A stretch of 34,570 nucleotides of DNA from Hemicentrotus pulcherrimus (taxonomy: Eukaryota > Echinodermata > Echinoidea > Camarodonta > Strongylocentrotidae): positions 69,950-104,519 of the forward strand of contig BEXV01001546.1 in the NCBI GenBank assembly GCA_003118195.1. Direction: 5' to 3'. The notes under the pieces were generated by a model, which had not been told where the DNA came from, ran no database searches, and saw nothing but the letters and a program-made list of their open reading frames with translations. The translations under genes and the position numbers were made by a program. Shown piece by piece: positions 21,701-26,412 of this stretch; within the stretch, counting starts at the first letter, position 1; each line of letters begins with the position of its first letter.

Positions 21701-24219
21701 CCAGAGAGTCTATAAGGTTCACTTTTGTTGAAAAATAGCTGGGGAATGTAATATGACACATTTTCCATTCATTTGAATGCTACGTGTATTTTGTTGCTTT
21801 TTTAAGAAATCTATTAAAATGTCACCCTTTTGGAAACTCAATACGAATCACAACTTTTGAACGAGATAGAAACTGTCTAAAAAAGTTTTTTGACTTGTTG
21901 CTTATGTATTGAATAGGAATTAGATTTCATTATGAGGTTTAGAAAACATCAACATGTATAAAAGTAATGAAATCTTCCTGAAAATCACAATGAAAAAGTA
22001 CTGGACACAGATTTGGGTATATGGTACTACACATACATGTATATGTGGCCCCAGAATCAAGTCCAGGATTGTATACTACTTCAAATCCTGTGTAAAATAT
22101 GAGAGCAGTTCAGAGGCAGTTATTTTGATCGAACAGTGCTTTAATGGTTACCAATCACATGTGGTCAAAGTATCTCTCGCTTTATCTCTCTTTCTCTCCC
22201 TTTCTCTCCCTTTGACTTTCTCTATCTCACACTTTTCCTGGATCTCCTGTGCTGCCTGCACTTTTATCCTCCCTTCCTCTCTATATTTCCCTCCAGCTCT
22301 ATGATGATTGTGGAATAGATTTGATTAACTGTTAGCTGTTAAGCGAATTTCATGAATTTTATTAATTTGTATATATATATGTGTACACTGATTTATTTAG
22401 AAAATTCATCCACTGTGTGATATGTCTTAATACGCTTTATGTTTGTATAAATATTTATGTTTTTACACAATGTACAAAATTCTGCAATTCAGCCATCTGG
22501 CTGCAAATGAATTTTCAATAAAACCATTACCTTATGATCAAAATTTCTCACACAAACATGCACTAAATCACATCCATTCATACATTTTAATAGTCATAAT
22601 TATATCAGACATGTTGTAGCATAACTACACAAATACATGTATATGAGGCATTTTCTAACATTTCTTGAGTTAATATTGTATGATATCCTGTGGTCTTATT
22701 TTGAGCAAGTACACTCAGTTACTTCAGGAGGATATGAAAGTAATAAAATAATCCTTAACTCTCTTTAATCACGTTTATTATCGGCATTGGTGGAGAGATG
22801 TTCGCAGCAGACGACAGAGACGATGAGAGTCACAGATCAACAACTTATCACTTGTGCTGAGAACATGCAGAGGTATTAAATCATGTTCTGTTGTCTACCA
22901 TGCAATCCCATTCACACCAAGGATCTATGTTTATGGTAGTAAGATGTAATCATGAGTGAAAATAAAGTCCACAGTATTTGTCCTTTACGTCACTCTAGGT
23001 TACCATATAACAACTTCAGGTCACTTTTGACATTAAGTTTTGTTTAATTCTTGTTATTCCTGGTAAGGTATAGGATGGAAAATTTTCCAAATAGCCTAGA
23101 CCTGCCCCAAATTAACAGGTTCCACAGTAGAAAGAATGAATTCTGATTGATATAAATTTATGTTTCAAAGTTTTTGTCTTACTTCCAGATAGAACATAAA
23201 GTACATGTAGGATTAAAGAAAATGTTACAAAGAGAAAACCTCTGTCCATCTTCTTATCTTAAACTCGACTTTAGAGTTAGCTGATACCAAGCATGGGATT
23301 AAAATTTAAGGATTTGAACCATAGATGCAGAACAATCAATACAACGTTTATGAATCAGGGCAAAATAAAAAATGGATGTAGAAAGGGCATAAACCGCCTT
23401 CTTTGAAATTTCTATTTCTTACTAGATGTTAACCCATACAACCTTTTAATTCCTGCTGTATTTCAACAGTGATTATATTTTTGTTTGTTTCCTTAAATAC
23501 AGGTTATTGTCTTTAATAGCATCGTTGAAGGGAGACATTTCTCAGTATGGGATCTATCTCATAGCAGACTACATCAGTGGATTACAGAAGACAACACTGC
23601 CGTCACAGGTCAAGGTAAATCAGCTGAGACCTCTTTCATAGTCATCACTCATCAGTATAGGCTTTGAGCTAACATGTTTAACAAATTGATTACTTGTTTC
23701 AAGAATAAGGGCCATGAACTGGTGCTCCAACATTTGCTGGGCAACAATTGCTCAAGTCTTTATTTTGCGAAAATTATAAGTTTAGGGAAAATATTGCGTT
23801 TTGGGTTTAAGGTAAGCGTTGGAGTTAGTATAATGTTGGGTCCAGAGCTGAAGTTAGGTAGCGTGAGATGTATCTGCAGAGTAATTGTTGCTAGGGCATG
23901 TACTGAGCAACCTCACTATGAAAACCTATGAAAACTTTTATTACACCAAAAATCTGTCATTTTCTTCTTCTTGTGTAATATCTCTCTCTTGTTCTCTTTC
24001 CCTCCATTCTCATTTTGCATTATTTAAAACATCCTACTCTCTCTCTCTCCCATTTCTCCTCAGACACCTCTAGTGGGTGGAGTCTACAAGATAGTGGATG
24101 TTTGTGATGAAAAGACGCTGTCCCTTCTTAGCGTGACCCTACCAGTCTCACTCAAGGAGATATTCCGTTCCTTCTACGTCGACTACAAGAAACATCACAA
24201 GTACACTGGTCATGTGTAA
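641..24219 (+). CDS. URB2: URB2/Npa2-like ribosome biogenesis protein, 26 visible exons, 5' end and part of the middle missing
   Basis: URB2 is a nucleolar HEAT/ARM-like scaffold needed for early 60S pre-ribosome maturation (27S pre-rRNA processing in yeast). Joining the exons listed below gives one frame from 641 to a TAA at 24217-24219. Landmarks that match what I recall of human URB2 are SNHCFLPNKHQVLLDW in the first exon, FLKSVMETYTKLRQ near residue 450, and a C-terminal Urb2-type ending (FRSFYVDYKKHHKYTGHV). About 1,436 codons are visible, against about 1,524 residues in human. The shortfall fits a short N-terminal exon left of the window plus codons lost in the N gap. Splice phases agree at every junction I could test. 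All visible introns are GT-AG except 21542-22772, which is AT-AC. An SV40-like basic NLS is seen at 11605-11619. Oddities are a duplicated exon (9418/10011), an in-frame TAA at 10952 and the N gap. Identity is by eye, without a database search. Confidence 0.92.
1396..1542 (-). mobile_element. tRNA-derived SINE (family 1)
   Basis: Read on the minus strand, TGGTCTAGTGG (A-box type) is followed by AGTTTCAGTCCCGC (B-box type) and a body GGCACTAATGTCAT. It shares body segments (GGTACCCATTTAA, CATTAGTGCC) with the copy at 24284-24497. Confidence 0.68.
1640..1760 (+). mobile_element. Possible LINE 3' end with AATGAATA tail
   Basis: A short hairpin (CTCTCAG...CTGAGAG) is followed by ACCCTGTTTAAATAGAATAA and a short (ATGA)n-like tail. 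The layout resembles 3' ends of CR1/L2-type LINEs. A similar tail occurs at 21093-21112. No reverse transcriptase is present. Confidence 0.35.
1793..1919 (+). CDS. URB2: URB2 exon b
   Basis: Acceptor cataacag, donor gtaagt. Phase 2 in, phase 0 out. The peptide begins DGTSDTDEQSLWLFLHDALK and ends ICLRGNLCS. It continues the N-terminal helical-repeat region. Confidence 0.85.
2363..2479 (+). CDS. URB2: URB2 exon c, donor next to a transposon insertion
   Basis: Acceptor tttccattcaag, donor gtaagtac. It holds 39 whole codons, ALLSTLLKDDVSD to QNTKFESL. The donor lies inside the apparent 8-bp target duplication of the hAT-like element that begins at 2487. Confidence 0.87.
2487..3395. mobile_element. 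Non-autonomous hAT-like DNA transposon inserted at a splice donor
   Basis: The left end CGGACACTGATTTTCCG and the inverted right end TAGGGACACTGATTTTCCG form the terminal repeats, with further AATTCCGT/TTTCCGT repeats inside. It is flanked by GGTAAGTA (2479-2486) and GGTAAGTG (3396-3403), an 8-bp duplication with 7 matches, the length typical of hAT. TAGGG at the end fits the hAT YARNG rule. The interior is CpG-rich near 2930-3130 and has no transposase. Confidence 0.72.
3490..3860 (-). mobile_element. tRNA-derived SINE (family 2), split by a MITE
   Basis: Its outer parts match 8584-8786 (CCTGACTGCTAAGAAA, TTAGTGCC-type body). The minus strand ends in a tRNA-like head (GGAGTGGTAGAGCGATGGTC). 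The TTAA-flanked element 3563-3739 is inserted inside it. Confidence 0.62.
3563..3739 (+). mobile_element. TTAA-flanked MITE, copy 1 (nested)
   Basis: 177 bases bounded by TTAA at 3559-3562 and 3740-3743. The ends AGCAGGACTGCACTA and (inverted) AGCCTGTCTGCACTA match at 12 of 15 positions. TTAA duplication is the signature of piggyBac-type and a few other transposons. The other SINE copy (8584-8786) lacks this insert, acting as an empty site. Confidence 0.74.
3944..4093 (+). CDS. URB2: URB2 exon d
   Basis: Acceptor cttgtacag, donor gtaata. Fifty whole codons, VAMTVALVEMASAQLEE to LLQQQQNGKK. The helical alpha-solenoid character continues. Confidence 0.87.
4591..4736. mobile_element. Palindromic MITE (family B)
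   Basis: The left end GGACCCTTTTCACAAAGCC pairs with the inverted right end GGCCCCATTTCACAAAACTT. The inner arms carry ATGACAGATGACAAA and its counterpart. It lies in the intron before the exon at 4977. Confidence 0.72.
4977..5122 (+). CDS. URB2: URB2 exon e
   Basis: Acceptor ttttcacag, donor gttagt. Phase 0 in, phase 2 out. The peptide begins AYGLTSEQLILPCLNLYSIL and ends SSVRSLLFS. The donor at 5123 was preferred over GTATCA at 5127 because only it joins in frame to the exon at 6255. Confidence 0.85.
5123..6254. other. URB2 intron with AT-rich palindromes
   Basis: No coding sequence recognised. CCTATAATATACAGTG and TATATATTATAGG (6112-6141) form a near-perfect AT palindrome that could extrude as a cruciform. 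A related ATACAGTGTATATAT lies near 5850. Sequence 5455-5690 is a diffuse GGTTAGG-rich segment. Confidence 0.5.
6255..6372 (+). CDS. URB2: URB2 exon f
   Basis: Acceptor aatgtattag, donor gtatgt. The first G completes an Arg codon, followed by 39 codons, NMAEAYKMYLMSEEGDK to DFLQSK. Phase 0 out. Confidence 0.85.
6992..7056 (+). CDS. URB2: URB2 exon g (short)
   Basis: Acceptor cctgtatgcag, donor gttagt. Sixty-five bases encode SGEASTNCGFPVIYSAFLNS plus FK across the junction. Phase 2 out. It is too short to stand out as an open frame; it was found from its splice sites and phase. Confidence 0.82.
7323..7509 (-). mobile_element. TTAA-flanked MITE, copy 2 (opposite orientation)
   Basis: 187 bases between TTAA at 7319-7322 and 7510-7513. 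The reverse complement matches copy 1 along its length (GCCCTCTATATAxCAAACA, GATGAGATAACCACCTGTC, TAATCCCTCCTG). Confidence 0.74.
7881..8046 (+). CDS. URB2: URB2 exon h
   Basis: Acceptor aacaatctag, donor gtaagt. Phase 2 in, phase 0 out. It includes PSPDLTFAMLQKMCSLMD and ASWDRKLCTMEALLKLATSH. Confidence 0.88.
8478..8557 (+). CDS. URB2: URB2 exon i
   Basis: Acceptor tttatcag, donor gtaatt. It encodes AVEEETERTKKMEWFKEIVS followed by HLMAHK and two bases of an Arg codon (phase 2 out) that is completed by either copy of the next exon. Confidence 0.87.
8584..8786 (-). mobile_element. tRNA-derived SINE (family 2), copy without MITE
   Basis: On the minus strand the head reads TTTGGCTCAGTGGTTAAGC, with a perfect A-box TGGCTCAGTGG; the B-box region is degenerate. 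It matches 3490-3860 outside the nested MITE. Confidence 0.66.
9162..9345 (+). mobile_element. tRNA-derived SINE (family 1) before URB2 exon j
   Basis: The A-box-like GAAGCAAGTGG is followed by a good B-box GGTTCAAATCC (9216-9226) and the family body GACATTAATCTATATATGCC with CACTCGTCCCAGGT. The duplicated segment that begins at 9806 contains this SINE only from just before the B-box on. Confidence 0.7.
9213..9804 (+). repeat. Assembly duplication, unit 1
   Basis: 592 bases nearly identical to 9806-10400, abutting the single n at 9805. It covers the SINE 3' part, exon j copy 1 and downstream intron. Confidence 0.9.
9418..9661 (+). CDS. URB2: URB2 exon j, copy 1 of an assembly-duplicated exon
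   Basis: Acceptor ctttaaacag, donor gtgggt. Phase 2 in, phase 0 out, 244 bases. It encodes LHPSWYGCLDIVFSLDHN, an acidic/alanine tract (DDVDDDDAAAAK) made from GAT/GCT triplets, and FLKSVMETYTKLRQ, the segment that most clearly recalls human URB2. Copy 1 reads QEVWPCLLA. Confidence 0.9.
9806..10400 (+). repeat. Assembly duplication, unit 2
   Basis: 595 bases that differ from unit 1 by about four substitutions and one 3-base (GCT) insertion. The repeat starts right after the n and ends exactly where unit 1's last bases recur (AATAAGTAAAA), as expected when two alleles are joined end to end. Confidence 0.9.
10011..10257 (+). CDS. URB2: URB2 exon j, copy 2 (alternative allele of the same exon)
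   Basis: Same acceptor and donor as copy 1, with 247 bases: one extra GCT codon (DDDDAAAAAK) and QEVWTCLLA in place of QEVWPCLLA. Copy 1 leaves in phase 0 and this copy needs phase 2, so a transcript with both would be out of frame. Only one can be used, and the near identity points to allelic copies placed in series. Confidence 0.75.
10300..10640 (+). repeat. Purine-rich low-complexity stretch
   Basis: About 340 bases of GAAAGATAGAAGA-type sequence with few pyrimidines on the plus strand, in the intron after exon j. A degenerate GATA/GAAA microsatellite. Confidence 0.6.
10698..10790 (+). mobile_element. SINE family 1 head, degenerate
   Basis: GGTGTCGTGTTCTAATCACT and a B-box-like AGGTCAATCCC resemble the head of the copy at 24284-24497 (read on its own strand, GGTGTCGTGGTCAACTGG). 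Confidence 0.45.
10898..10989 (+). CDS. URB2: URB2 exon k, carries an in-frame TAA
   Basis: Acceptor ttccattcag, donor gtatag. Phase 0 in, phase 2 out. It encodes IDRLTKVLLSSILTKKEF, then TAA (10952-10954), then SSIQLPASFLT in the same frame. The upstream and downstream parts both fit the URB2 frame and join the next exon correctly, so the stop is probably a base error or a variant in this assembly rather than a true end. Confidence 0.72.
11005..11122 (+). mobile_element. tRNA-derived SINE (family 1)
   Basis: TGGTCTGGTGG (A-box) and GGGTTTGAGCCCCAGC (B-box) are followed by a diverged family body (TTAATCTACTTGTGACATTC). It begins 15 bases after exon k. Confidence 0.65.
11466..11826 (+). CDS. 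URB2: URB2 exon l with basic nuclear localization motif
   Basis: Acceptor ctttgcag, donor gtacaa. Phase 2 in, phase 0 out, 120 whole codons. It begins FGAAVESLTPGSTVALWDII. PPPTKKKRKDNK holds a KKKRK cluster (11605-11619) of the classical monopartite NLS type, which fits a nucleolar protein. It ends GIFSHENQ. Confidence 0.9.
12149..12326 (+). CDS. URB2: URB2 exon m, 3' end lost in the N gap
   Basis: Acceptor caaaccccag. Open from SLAFSTLLLCYGWGELHL to HASDWLRV, then N's begin. The donor and the rest of this exon are not visible. By comparison with remembered human URB2, about 80-90 residues lie between SDWLRV and the next visible exon (IGHVTHSN). Confidence 0.85.
12327..13294. other. Assembly gap (968 N)
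   Basis: A run of unresolved bases interrupts the URB2 gene. Its right flank is a T27 run followed by G10 (13295-13331), a low-complexity boundary that probably stopped sequencing. Open frames reported across the N's have no meaning. Confidence 0.99.
13633..13931 (+). CDS. URB2: URB2 exon n (first after the gap)
   Basis: Acceptor tttattcctag, donor gtaaga. Phase 0 in, phase 2 out. It runs IGHVTHSNIYTALMTSHL to DQLKELNKS. The frame demands that the hidden preceding exon end in phase 0. Confidence 0.88.
14303..14417 (+). CDS. URB2: URB2 exon o
   Basis: Acceptor aacttgacag, donor gtaagt. Phase 2 in, phase 0 out. It encodes EVANASKGKKQSRAIQHSKG to FKTGVNLLE, a basic stretch. Confidence 0.84.
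14655..14815 (+). repeat. Dispersed repeat with telomere-like CCCTAA sequence
   Basis: GACAACAATTGCTCCA is followed by degenerate TAACCCTAAACCTTACC repeats. A related segment in inverse orientation lies at 23733-23907 (GGGTTTAAGGTAAGCGTTGG and CAACAATTGCTCAA). Confidence 0.4.
14915..15196 (+). CDS. URB2: URB2 exon p
   Basis: Acceptor cttttttcatag, donor gtgagt. Ninety-four whole codons, VLKHLPLLHLSATNQVKCML to FLSELGNLLSQ. Helical repeat region. Confidence 0.88.
15228..15300 (+). mobile_element. Possible tRNA-like SINE remnant
   Basis: GGTGCGATGGCCCAGAGATAG has an A-box-like core and GATCTAGGTTTATAC follows at B-box distance. Only the head is recognisable. Confidence 0.3.
15301..15963. other. 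URB2 intron, no feature recognised
   Basis: AT-rich intronic sequence with a TACATGTACATGTAGG motif near 15583. No exon or clear repeat seen. Confidence 0.5.
15964..16089 (+). CDS. URB2: URB2 exon q
   Basis: Acceptor tttgatacag, donor gtgaga. Forty-two whole codons, EDSRLVTTPEYKEVSKGLIS to FNKYLKS. The frame stays open into the intron through a GAT/GGT microsatellite until 16296, so retention would add a Met/Val-rich run. Confidence 0.83.
16100..16230 (+). repeat. GAT/GGT trinucleotide microsatellite
   Basis: Imperfect (GAT)n/(GGT)n starting about 10 bases after the donor of exon q. The open Met/Val and His-rich frames here are products of the repeat. Confidence 0.9.
16299..16890. mobile_element. 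Putative DNA transposon with imperfect inverted ends and a tRNA-Leu-like segment
   Basis: The left end CCATACCGTATTTGCCGGCG and the inverted right end CCATTTTTCTTATTTACCAG, both followed by CGCCG-type CpG-rich motifs, suggest terminal repeats. The interior (16690-16765) resembles a tRNA-Leu head. No open frame for a transposase. Confidence 0.45.
16692..16765 (+). pseudogene. tRNA-Leu-like pseudogene or SINE head
   Basis: TGATGGCCGAGCGGTCTAAG is the characteristic D-arm/A-box region of tRNA-Leu, followed by GCGTTGACTTTAGTC. The B-box is broken (GGTGCAAGAGATCACATCC) and the anticodon stem does not pair normally, so it is not a functional tRNA. Confidence 0.5.
16980..17231 (+). CDS. URB2: URB2 exon r
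   Basis: Acceptor ttcttcacag, donor gtaaag. Eighty-four whole codons, FHQHIAKCLQKLKSSKKPAS to ASTSRQDSNHQ. A 105-base MITE begins 15 bases after the exon. Confidence 0.87.
17247..17351. mobile_element. Short MITE (family C) next to a splice donor
   Basis: 105 bases. The ends GGGCCTCGTTGCATAAAACT and (inverted) GGGTTTAAGGATTTCATAAA start arms that share CATAAAACTTAxCATTGATG. It begins 15 bases after exon r. Confidence 0.72.
17844..18195 (+). CDS. URB2: URB2 exon s with charged linker
   Basis: Acceptor attttatag, donor gtaaga. Phase 0 in, phase 1 out. LTEVLRSARILLLSFE is followed by an acidic run (KEEEEEDNK) and a polar linker, then CYQKALSVFSAELKTDD. The linker probably joins two folded segments. 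Confidence 0.87.
18477..18651. mobile_element. Possible inverted-repeat element with TTCGCG motifs
   Basis: The ends CTGTAAACGCTG and (inverted) CTGTATACCCGCT are similar, and three TTCGCG blocks (near 18502, 18544, 18601) stand out in AT-rich sequence. Family not identified. Confidence 0.4.
18828..18934 (+). CDS. URB2: URB2 exon t
   Basis: Acceptor gtgtttgcag, donor gtatgt. Phase 1 in, phase 0 out. It encodes HSSVKQQLEGLLIITLGVME to LQQILTSM. Confidence 0.86.
18953..19022 (+). repeat. Direct repeat at single n, unit 1
   Basis: About 70 bases (TTAATGATAACAATAGAGT to AAAATCAACCAT) end at the n at 19023 and recur at 19212-19284 with a few differences. Confidence 0.75.
19212..19284 (+). repeat. 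Direct repeat, unit 2
   Basis: Second copy of the 70-base segment, with GAGAAGG in place of the pure A-run. The 188 bases between the copies hold GTAGCGCCCTCTGCAAC and no recognised gene. Confidence 0.7.
19761..19874 (+). CDS. URB2: URB2 exon u
   Basis: Acceptor catgttgtag, donor gtaaga. Thirty-eight whole codons, TLGDESANLIGVLQAWQLL to LVMEMLPQ. Confidence 0.84.
19875..20665. other. URB2 intron, nothing recognised
   Basis: AT-rich, with a short open frame at 20124-20333 that has no supporting splice sites or family resemblance. Confidence 0.5.
20666..20779 (+). CDS. URB2: URB2 exon v
   Basis: Acceptor taattatgcag, donor gtatgt. Thirty-eight whole codons, VMKKCQKLLHGTVQMQPLDG to TKFVSQGK. 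Confidence 0.84.
20860..21112 (+). mobile_element. Possible LINE 3' end with ATGAATGAATAAA tail
   Basis: It ends in AATATAAATGAATGAATAAA, like the tail at 1640-1760. The preceding sequence is non-coding. Weak. Confidence 0.28.
21355..21541 (+). CDS. URB2: URB2 exon w, ends at a U12-type AT-AC donor
   Basis: Acceptor ttttgctag. It runs DLLPAEHAIPTMHLCLMVPW to AYISCVN, leaving one base (C) of a split Arg codon. No acceptable GT donor fits the phase; the ATATCCTTT that follows is the U12 consensus and joins in frame to 22773. Confidence 0.85.
21542..22772 (+). other. URB2: U12-type AT-AC intron of URB2
   Basis: The 5' end is ATATCCTTT (21542-21550), a full match to the minor-spliceosome AT-AC donor consensus. 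Near the 3' end, TCCTTAAC (22752-22759) matches the U12 branch-site consensus, with the likely branch A at 22758, 14 bases before the intron end. The intron terminates in CAC (22770-22772). Splicing C to GT restores an Arg codon and the continuous frame RLLSALVERCSQQTTE. The interior is non-coding, with a pyrimidine-rich stretch near 22165-22240. If unspliced, the frame stops at 21586-21588. Confidence 0.88.
22773..22872 (+). CDS. URB2: URB2 exon x, begins after the AT-AC intron
   Basis: Phase 1 in, phase 2 out; donor gtatta. It encodes LLSALVERCSQQTTETM to CAENMQ. An AG acceptor at 22807 would also be in frame (QTTETM...), but then no suitable upstream donor exists and the open, helix-like LLSALVERCS would be lost. 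Confidence 0.83.
22873..23502. other. URB2 intron, nothing recognised
   Basis: Non-coding. TTCCTTAAA lies 8 bases before the acceptor and looks like a U12 branch site, but the donor GTATTAAAT is not U12-type. Confidence 0.5.
23503..23614 (+). CDS. URB2: URB2 exon y (C-terminal Urb2 domain)
   Basis: Acceptor ttaaatacag, donor gtaaat. Phase 2 in, phase 0 out. It encodes LLSLIASLKGDISQYGIYLI followed by ADYISGLQKTTLPSQVK, inside the conserved C-terminal domain. Confidence 0.9.
23733..23907 (-). repeat. Inverse copy of the 14655-14815 repeat
   Basis: Shares CAACAATTGCTC and degenerate GGGTTTAAGGTAAGC with the other copy in opposite orientation. Confidence 0.4.
24064..24219 (+). CDS. URB2: URB2 terminal coding exon
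   Basis: Acceptor atttctcctcag. It encodes TPLVGGVYKIVDVCDEKTL through FRSFYVDYKKHHKYTGHV and stops at TAA 24217-24219. The ending with aromatic, Asp-Tyr and Lys/His clusters is typical of the Urb2/Npa2 C-terminus. Confidence 0.92.
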   Translation, partial: TPLVGGVYKIVDVCDEKTLSLLSVTLPVSLKEIFRSFYVDYKKHHKYTGHV

Positions 24220-24283
24220 CTCTCCCAGTAATAATAATAATAATAGTTGGTTCTTGTATATCATTCATATCTGTCAGACTTGA

Positions 24284-24497
24284 CACTCCTGGCGCTCCCG
24301 ATTATTATCCTGGCTTTAGCATGACACATGGCATTTCAAGGTATTAATTCCTGCCAGGTACCCATTTAAATCACCTGGGTCGAGTGTGGCAAATGTAGAT
24401 CAATGTCCTGCCGTAGGACATTAGTGCCGAGGCGGGGCTCAAACCGCAGACCTTGTAATTCACAGTCAGGTGATGTAACCAGTTGACCACGACACCT
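24284..24497 (-). mobile_element. tRNA-derived SINE (family 1), most complete copy
   Basis: Minus strand: GGTGTCGTGGTCAACTGG head, B-box GCGGTTTGAGCCCCGC, body GGACATTGATCTACATTTGC and CACTCGACCCAGGTGATT, tail toward GGGAGCGCCAGGAGTG. It lies 65 bases after the URB2 stop, probably in the 3' UTR. Confidence 0.75.
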
Positions 24498-24604
24498 TTG
24501 TAGCTAACATCCTACATTAACTAGTGAAGATAGTATTGGATTTTTGTACAGCCATTTTGTCTACCACATAGTTGTGCTCCTTATATTCCTGCCATATGAC
24601 TTAG

Positions 24605-24610
24605 AATAAA
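24605..24610 (+). promoter_or_regulatory. Possible polyadenylation signal for URB2
   Basis: First AATAAA downstream of the URB2 stop. It lies beyond an inserted SINE (24284-24497), so a 3' end here would put the SINE in the 3' UTR. Weak evidence; the hexamer is common in AT-rich DNA. Confidence 0.25.
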
Positions 24611-25837
24611 ACCTTGCGGTTACCACTCCAGATAAAAAGAAGGCAGAAGAGGAGAGATGGTTCTCCAGTTCACTTGGGAGAACTATCCATTACAAATAAC
24701 AATAAATAACGCAAAATATAGGTGAATGAATATGCATAATATAGACATTCTCATAAATGATTCAATGAAGCCTTTGGAGTTATATTTAACTTGTATTGAA
24801 TGGAGGTATGTTCAATGTCTGTAATTATCTCAATTTATTAAGTACAGTGGTTGTTCTCATAATTTGATTAACATATTTGAAAATACAGCATTTCTGTGTA
24901 AAAACATACAAACAATAATTTTAAGCAATTGCATGTGAACATCATGTTATACTAATTAACACAAATGTTGGTTTTCCACTGTAACAGCCGTCTTGCAGGC
25001 AGGCAAGAAAATACATCATATTTATTCATAAATGGCGTGATTTTCTTGGATTTTGCACATACAATTTTTGACTACTTTCTACAAGCAGAAATCTTCAAAT
25101 TGTTGTGTTATTGTTGAAACACAACAAAAGTTTGTTATCACATGATCAACTGATCTAATTGCAACCAGCACCTTTCATGGTAGTACTTGGCAAAAAGTAC
25201 ATTCGGTTTTGCCAACAGGATGTCTGACATTTGAACAAGTTGAGCTGCATGTTTTCATGCCATAGATTTTCATGCTCAAGATCTGGGGTTTGCTGCTGTG
25301 ATTCATGTATTTAAATATGCTACACATATGTTCAAAGTAAAAATAAATTTCTATGTACAGTATACATAAAGGAAACACTTAAGAAATAATGTGAAATAAT
25401 TGGTGATTCCATGAAAGTTGTCTGGACACTATTTTCCCTTTATTTTTTATTCCTGTATCATGAAATAAAAATGATGTATTATTCTAAATGTATACTGATT
25501 AATTACTGTTTTTGTTGTTGTATTCTTCTTTGCCTCTTAAAATTGCATTTTGTAAAATTGTATTAATCCTCTTCCTTTCCCCTCATTCCAGCTGTGGATT
25601 TATTCCCACTTCTTATTTTCTTTAGTATGTCATTTGTTGTATATCCAACAAGATCGCAACGATTTTTAAAACATCAAATCAAAGGCAATTTCAATACCCC
25701 ATTGTACATCCAATAAAAATCATGTTTGGATTACGTAATAACTCATCGTCATGTTTGCATATTTTAATAGGTGATGCACCAGCCTATTGAAGTAGCCCAA
25801 GGTTGACATCTTTCAACGATAGTTTCTCTCTGTCTCT

Positions 25838-25940
25838 AGGGACTTTTAGATTAGCACAAAGACAACAGGTCTATGCTACGATCGACGTCCTTTTAATGCA
25901 CTGCCTTGAATGGACGTCACACGTAAATCTAAAAGTCCCT
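25838..25940. mobile_element. 103-bp MITE with exact 15-bp terminal repeats
   Basis: AGGGACTTTTAGATT at the left end recurs exactly inverted at the right end. GGACGTCC-like sequence inside adds a second inverted pair. No obvious target duplication. Confidence 0.72.
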
Positions 25941-26139
25941 ATTCTCACCATGTTCTCATACTTCTCTCCCTTTCTCCCACTTCAAACTCCTTTTTACATC
26001 AGCTCTCCATCCTATTGCTGGCCTTGTAGCTTTCTTTCTCATCTATCTTGTTATCACTGCTACACTCATTCATCAAAACTTATATCCTGTCTCTTCCTGG
26101 CCCTCTCTCTTTCTTTCTTCTCTCATTACTTCTACCTTC

Positions 26140-26345
26140 TTTCCTTTATCATTGTTCCAGAACAAATATTTCTGTATCTAGTTTCAGGATACAGTAGTGT
26201 GGTAATAAATCAACAACAAATGACAGTCAAGTTTTAGTATAATAATCTGTCTCCCCCTCTCTCCACCTTCCTTCATCATTGTTCCATTTCTGTATCTCGT
26301 TTCAGGATACAGTTGATTGGTAATAAACATCTTTTTGACAATCAA
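26140..26345 (+). repeat. Two copies of a TCATTGTTCC...TTTCAGGATACAG motif
   Basis: TTATCATTGTTCCAGAAC...GTTTCAGGATACAGTAG (26146-26195) and TTCATCATTGTTCC...GTTTCAGGATACAGTTG (26273-26315) are followed by similar GTGGTAATAAA/TTGGTAATAAA. A local tandem duplication of about 130 bases. Confidence 0.6.
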
Positions 26346-26385
26346 ATGAAACGAGTCAGTTCACGGAGTTTAAGTATACTACCGG

Positions 26386-26412
26386 TAATCTCTCTCTCTC
26401 TCTATCTCTGCT
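26386..26412 (+). repeat. CT dinucleotide microsatellite
   Basis: Short (CT)n run ending TCTATCTCTGCTC. Confidence 0.7.

Noticed and set aside
22873..23502. Second U12 intron suggested by TTCCTTAAA before the acceptor
   Set aside because: The donor GTATTAAAT does not match the U12 consensus and the motif is too close to the acceptor.
25803..26237. 144-codon plus-strand open frame
   Set aside because: It runs through a MITE and CT-rich sequence, is rich in Ser/Phe/Leu from TCT/TTC repeats, and shows no domain or splice support.
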